From positions 6,586,501 to 6,650,500 of the forward strand of contig CAMQGK010000341.1 in the NCBI GenBank assembly GCA_947000775.1: DNA of 64,000 nucleotides, given 5' to 3'. This document shows, one piece after another, positions 58,981 to 64,000 of the stretch; the first letter of the stretch is position 1, and each line of letters begins with the position of its first letter. The position numbers and the translations under genes are program-made. The notes beneath the pieces were generated by a model that was not told where the DNA came from, did not search any database, and saw nothing but the letters and a program-made list of their open reading frames with translations. The stretch comes from Pterois miles. Lineage: Eukaryota > Chordata > Actinopteri > Perciformes > Scorpaenidae.

Positions 58981-59829
58981 CTGTCATAAAAAAAATAAAG
59001 GGAACACTAAAATATCCCATCCTAGATCTCAATGAATGAAATATTCCAGTTGAAAATCTTTATTCATTACTGTGGAATACATTGACAACAAAATAACATA
59101 AATTATCAATGTAAATCCAAATTATTATCCCATAGAGGTCTGGATTTGGACTCATACTCAAAATAAAAGTAAAAAAATCACATTACAGGTTGATCTAACG
59201 TGAGTGGAAATTCCTCAAGACAAGTCAAAATGAGGCTCAGTAGTGTGTGTTGCCTCCACGTGCCTGTACGACCTCCCTACAACGCCTGGCCATGCTCCTG
59301 ATAAGGAGGCGGACATTCTCCTGAGGGATCTCCTCCCACACCTGGATTAAAGCATCAGTCATCTCCCGGACAGTCTGCGGTGCAACGTGGCGTTGGTGGA
59401 TGGAACCAGACATGATGTCCCAGATGTGCTGGATTGGATTCAGGTCTGGAGCTGCTGACACGCTTCAGCCACATGAGACCGAGCATTGTCATGCATCAGA
59501 AGGAACCCAGGGCCCACTGCACCAGCATATGGTCTCACAGTGGGTCTGAGGATCTCATCCCGGTACCTAATGGCAGTCAGGGTAGCTCTGGCTAGCACAT
59601 GGAGGGCTGTGTTCACCTCCACAGAAATGCCTCCCCGCACCATTCCTCACCCACCGCCAACTGGTCATGCTGGAGGATGTTGCAGGTAGCAGAAGGTTCT
59701 CCACGGCGTCTCCAGACTGTCACGTCTGTCACATGTGCTCAGTGTGAACCTGCTCTCATGTGTGAAGAGCTCAGGGCGCTAATGGTGAATCTGCCAATCT
59801 TGGTGGGTTCTGGCAAATGCTGATCGCTT
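58981..59829 (-). pseudogene. Tc1-like transposase remnant across the unit 4/5 junction
   Basis: Same break pattern. It reads PTVRPYAG as in unit 1 (units 2/3 and 3/4 have PSVRPYAG) but VEVNTALHV as in those later junctions, so it is a mosaic. A private replacement gives VREMTDAL. Confidence 0.85.
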
Positions 59830-59843
59830 GGCGATCGTTTATA

Positions 59844-60138
59844 CAGTGGATAGAAAAAGTCTAGGCACCCCTATTAAAATACCAGGTTTTTGTGATGTCA
59901 AAACAAATGAGACCATGATAACTCATTTCAGAACTTTTCCACCTTTAATGTGACCTATAACCTGTACAATTCAAATGAAAAACAAAGTTTTGAAACTTAC
60001 AATAACCTGGTTGCATAAATATGTCCACCCTTAAACTAACACTTTGTTTGATGCACATTTTGATTCTATTACAGCACTCAGTCTTTTTGGGTAGGAGTCT
60101 TTCAGCATGGCTCATCTTGACTTGGTAATATCAAGTCA
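59844..60138. mobile_element. Terminal fragment of second DNA transposon, unit 5
   Basis: Carries the unit 1 state at CCTATAACCTGTAC but the unit 3/4 state at ATGTCCACCC. Confidence 0.5.
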
Positions 60139-61768
60139 ATTTCTTCCCTCATGGCAAATTTCCATCCAGGTGCCTCAGGTGACTTCAGTGCTTCACTGTA
60201 GGTCTGTGGGATTCCGCACACAGCCCTGTAACAGTAATCAACAGATGCATGGTTCTTATCATTATCAGTTCAGTCTGTTTGGTAATCCTTTAAATATCTT
60301 GGAACAACTTTTTCCCGTCTAGGATAGCGAGTGGCTTGGCTATACCTGGGTTTTGTGTCTGAGTTGGTCTCATTTTCATTTTGAACATTTTCTGCTGTTT
60401 CATCATTTTGTGACACATCTGTGTTAGTTCTCTCCTCATTCTTACTTTGTGTCTGGTTCCCTGCTTCATTGTCAACTTGTGAGACATCAGTAGTGTTTTC
60501 ATTTGTAGGATTTCTGCTTTCATATCTCTGGATTTCGGGATCATAATCATCAGTTTGTGTCTGTTGTTCAACTCCGCTCTCTTTGATGAACTTCACCAGT
60601 CTATGTTTGGACACTTTTTCTGTATGCGGATTAAAGACAAGGTATGCAGGGCTGTTCTTACTGTATCCCACAAATACTCCCCTCTCACACCTGGGGTCTA
60701 GTTCTTGCTATCATGCTTGTATGCATAACACGCAGTCCCAAACACCAACATTTTCCAGAGATCAGGCTTTCTCCCTGTTAGCATTAAGTGTGGAGTATTT
60801 TTGAGTCTGTCATTGTAGCATCTATTTCGAATATGGGCAGCGTTTTGGATAGCATAAGGCCACAAAACCTTTGGTAACCCTTTGTCTAATAATAGACACC
60901 TTCCCATTTCAAAAAGAGTTCTCCTCTGTCTCTAGCTTTAGCATCAGCTTGCTTATTTCTGTTATTGGTGAATTTCCCTTCTGTGCATACATTACAGTTT
61001 ACCTCTGTCGGACCTGTAATTTTCATACCATCTACCAAATCTGGTCATTTTAGCACATCTTTGACATTGCAATGTCCTAAGATCTCACGCCATGTTTTCA
61101 CATCACAAGTTAGGTTCCTGCACAGCATGTCATTTACTGAATCATCATACTGTTGTTGTTGATTTACCATTGTGATGTAGTAGAGTCTTTCATGCTCCTC
61201 TATGCTGAGCACCGTCCCTTCTTTGGTTATGAATCTGTCTTGTCCTTCCTTGAATATCACGCTGGCTCCATCAGCTGTGGCCGCCTTCACAGAGATGAAG
61301 TCCTGAGGATGTGATGGGATGAATAAGGCCTTCTTTAGGGTTACCAGGACAGCTTTTCCATCAATATCACTATAGTAATACAGTAATATAATAACATAGT
61401 CTGTTATAGTTTCACCAGAGTCAGTTTGTTATACAGGGAAATAACTCTCAGCTTACCCTGGCTGGCGTGATGGTCCCGCAGTATTTACGGATCTTTTCGG
61501 CCGTCATCCGCCGCTTCCCTCATTACTAATGAGAGGCTTTTACCGTTAAGAAACCGGATTAGCTCCGCGTAGCATTCTGCATAGTTTCTGGATCTGGGTC
61601 CACAGAAAGTATTGTGTCTTTCAAACCTTCAAGCGTCATGTGTCCCAGAAACATTACTTCCCAAAGTTTGTAGTTGTTTTGGTCTCCGTCGAAAACTAAA
61701 CGTTGCCATCTTCCTCCTGTAGTCCGTTGCCTGAGCCCAGAACCTGTTGCAGCCTCCTCTTCACCCAT
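60139..61768 (-). pseudogene. Ty1/copia remnant, unit 5
   Basis: In addition to the shared defects it has a private one-base deletion near 60702 (CTAGTTCTTG for CTAGTTTCTTG), which breaks the integrase C-terminal frame into 60907-60698 and 60671-60270. Confidence 0.85.
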
Positions 61769-62112
61769 AGTTATACAAGGACACCGGGTTTTATCGTCTC
61801 TAACTTATTGATTTTCTTCTGTCATCACAGCTGTCAGGAACAACATCTGTCACTGTGGTACTTGGCGCTGAACAGAGTAGCGAAGCTTCCGCTCTTAAAC
61901 AACTGCCGTAAAACACTAAACAACTGCCGTAAAAAAACTAAAAGCGCGACGTAAAGTCGGTGCAATAGACGTGAAACAAAACAAGTCGTAAACCCAGCAG
62001 TATCGTGACATAAATACGATTTTAGATAGAAAATACATTTTAACATAAATACAGCAGCAAGATATTTCATCTCAATATTATGAACACAAAATGTGAACAC
62101 AAATAAAACTGA

Positions 62113-62432
62113 TGACGTCACATATGTCAACGAGTTTTATTCAATGCTAAGCTAGTTTTGTTGTCATGGTAACAAGTTGCGCATTTTAGCATGGTTCCAA
62201 TATTCTGTTCTGATGATCAGAACTGAATATTGGAAGTTGTTGCACCTGCACGAGAGCTCACTTTCGTTCCAGCAGACACAGAGAGCAGACACATTTCTGG
62301 TGACTCTTAGCGGCGTCGAGTATCGATAACGCGAGACTTTCCTGTGGATTCAAGCGATCAGCCCAGTGCGCACTTTGAGTTGACAGCTTGTATCGTGTGT
62401 GTCTTTGCTATCAACTTCGTGTCTTCGGAGCT
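62113..62432 (+). promoter_or_regulatory. Promoter region and noncoding first exon of kinase copy 5
   Basis: CRE at 62113-62120, opposed-CCAAT inverted repeat at 62197-62233, donor at 62433. Confidence 0.6.
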
Positions 62433-63066
62433 GTAAGTATTGATTTCCTTATATCAACACTTTATTTTAGTATTTTAAAGTTGATATCCCATAAACAAAG
62501 CTAATTTATCAGCTAATGGGACAGTGTATTGACTCAGTCACTTCTCTGGCCATATACTTTTAGTTGAAAGGCACAGCTCTTCCTCTGCAGTTAAGTTTAC
62601 GACAGTCTAGTCATCACATTGGGAGAAATCTGTGACCTGACCTCACCTACTGGTTATACTACAGTAGGTGAGGTCATTTGTATTAATGTACATACTAATA
62701 TACTGTCATTGTTTAGCTACATTTTGCTCCCATTCACTTGGTTCAAAGTGTATTGCGCTAAAGTCTTACTAGACATTGCAACTACATTACAGTGTGTTGT
62801 AAAGCATTTCATTGTTTCAATGCTAGACAGCAGATTAAGGAGTTTATGCTTAATTTGAGCATCTTTGCACTGTCTTGTGCTTAATCTGGGAATAGATCTG
62901 AAGATGTTTCTGATTACTTGGACCCTCTTTACATGGCAGATCTTCAGCATCCCTTCACACAGACCTTTAAGTCTTACTCCTGCCTAGACAGAAATAGTTA
63001 TCCTTATTTTAAATTCTGTTCTGTCTTTTAAATCACTTTTAGGTTTGGTCCAAGCAACCGGTCCAA

Positions 63067-63243
63067 ATGGCAGTAGTGAAGCTCTCTGTCAGCGACCTGC
63101 CCCAGGTCACCCGAGCCCTAAACTTCATCCAGGTCCAGCTCGCTGAGCTGGTCCAAAACTGTGGCAACATGCGGCAGAAGGGCCTGGTCAGCAACAGCTG
63201 CATTTTGGAGCTGGAAAACAAACTGCAGAAGGTCCTCCACGAG
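63067..63243 (+). CDS. MAST-like kinase, copy 5: first coding exon only (window edge)
   Basis: Encodes the same 59 N-terminal residues (MAVVKLSVSDLPQ to KVLHE) as copies 1-4, with donor GTAGGC at 63244. The border reads GTAGGCCTTTCTC as in copy 1, whereas copies 2-4 lack one C. The window ends inside the next intron, a few bases before the expected second coding exon, so the integrity of this copy cannot be judged. Confidence 0.8.
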
Positions 63244-64000
63244 GTAGGCCTTTCTCATCTTGGAGCCATTTTTTCTCAGCTGATTCGCCTCTTTATACAT
63301 TGTTAAAACATCAGATAACAAACAGAAAACTTTGGAGAAAGCATCGATCAGATTGGACAGATATTTAATAAAAATAAATACACTTTTAAAATCTTATTAA
63401 CAAGGCATTATGATGACGACTTAGCCTACTTCAGTAGTACGTGATGGATAAATAATAAATCGTCTTGTCATTCGCAACCTGTTTCTGCAAAAACAAAAAT
63501 CCCATAACCACTCTCACTGAAATGTTGTTTAAAGCAGACATATAAAAAACCCTCACTTGTCAGTGCTTGTGCACATCCATTTGAGTATCTGGAGTACCTA
63601 CCAACCTGCAAACTACATTTTAAAAGGTGTACTATATTTGTCACAACCAATCAGAGCAGACTGGGTTTTTTTTCAAAAGGGGGGCTTAAAAAGACAGGCC
63701 TGAAATGAAGCATCTCAGACAGAGGGTGAATGCAACTACGGGTATTTTTAAGACCCTGCAATGACATTTTGGTAATGATTTAATCTAATGAATTTAATCA
63801 TTGTAGTTGTACGTGTTCACTTCTATTCTTATGGACTGCAAAGCAGTATCCAGTTGTAATATGATTATTTTCATAACTCCACTGAAGATGAATTTAAATT
63901 TAAAGTATTACACAGTCCCATTGGAGCCACTAAAAAAGGCTTCTTTTCTGATATAACTTCAGCTCAATATACATTTTGTATTTCAACTTTTTTGTCCTTC

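Larger units (their letters stand above)
44489..59590. repeat. Tandem segmental duplication, unit 4 (15,102 bp)
   Basis: Differs from unit 3 by 44 bp in length. Of these, 42 bp are one extra 14-codon repeat in the kinase tail, and the other two are single-base length changes in a T run (intron between coding exons 1 and 2) and an A run (LINE 3' region). From promoter to last exon it is nearly identical to unit 3. Past the LINE it carries variants seen in unit 1 instead, for example at 58261-58275. Confidence 0.95.
59591..64000. repeat. Tandem segmental duplication, unit 5 (partial, 4,410 bp)
   Basis: The fifth unit starts like the others and runs off the window in the intron just before the second coding exon of its kinase gene, so the array continues beyond 64000. 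It combines variants of unit 1 (for example 59953-59967 and the exon-intron border after 63243) with variants of units 3 and 4 (59819-59830). Confidence 0.95.

Noticed and set aside
1..64000. Array as a pure assembly artefact (one unit repeated by error)
   Set aside because: Units differ by private substitutions, a 12-nt exon insertion, microsatellite length and repeat number, and they are mosaics. Collapse or haplotype mis-joining of part of the array remains possible, so the exact copy number is not claimed.

Overview
The window looks like nuclear DNA from a ray-finned (teleost) fish. It holds GT-AG spliced genes and a dense mix of fish-type transposable elements: a Ty1/copia remnant, a Rex1/L2-like LINE, Tc1/mariner pieces, a hAT-like MITE and a tRNA-derived SINE. 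No bacterial-type operons are visible.

Layout: the whole window is a head-to-tail tandem segmental duplication. If the repeat is phased at the first base of the window, the units are 1-14609, 14610-29430, 29431-44488, 44489-59590 and a partial fifth at 59591-64000. This phase is arbitrary because the window opens inside a Tc1 transposase remnant. Each full unit carries, left to right: the end of a Tc1-like transposase remnant (- strand); a 295-bp end of a second TA-flanked DNA transposon; an internally deleted Ty1/copia remnant (- strand); a promoter and noncoding first exon; a ten-coding-exon kinase gene (+ strand); a SINE; an unidentified repeat-like block; a hAT-like MITE; a 5'-truncated LINE with an open reverse transcriptase frame (- strand); about 1 kb with nothing recognised; and the start of the next Tc1 remnant.

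The gene is a truncated MAST-family (microtubule-associated Ser/Thr kinase, AGC group) kinase. A short helical N-terminus is followed by a complete-looking kinase domain with all catalytic motifs, an acidic insertion, a poly-Asp stretch, and a very large last exon. That exon encodes a coding minisatellite of 18-residue units (KEDDSVKKGIKNYTMDLS type) and 14-residue units that lack DDSV. The PDZ domain of conventional MAST kinases is absent. Predicted proteins are 955, 1027, 1107 and 1121 aa, and nearly all of the difference is repeat number (25, 29, 33 and 34 units). Outside the acidic insertion and the repeat array the copies are almost identical in protein, and the few changes seen in the kinase exons are silent.

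The most interesting candidate is therefore a fish-specific, tandemly amplified MAST-like kinase with a copy-variable repeat tail. Each repeat carries a basophilic K-x-x-T site, and the long units also complete an S-x-x-D site. The array is flanked by DSGxxS motifs, and the stop codon and poly(A) signal lie inside a 30-bp stretch identical to the 3' end of the LINE found 2.3 kb downstream on the other strand. Shared single-base variants show that the units are mosaics, as expected from unequal crossing-over or gene conversion. Functional statements are inferred from motifs read by eye; no database search was run.
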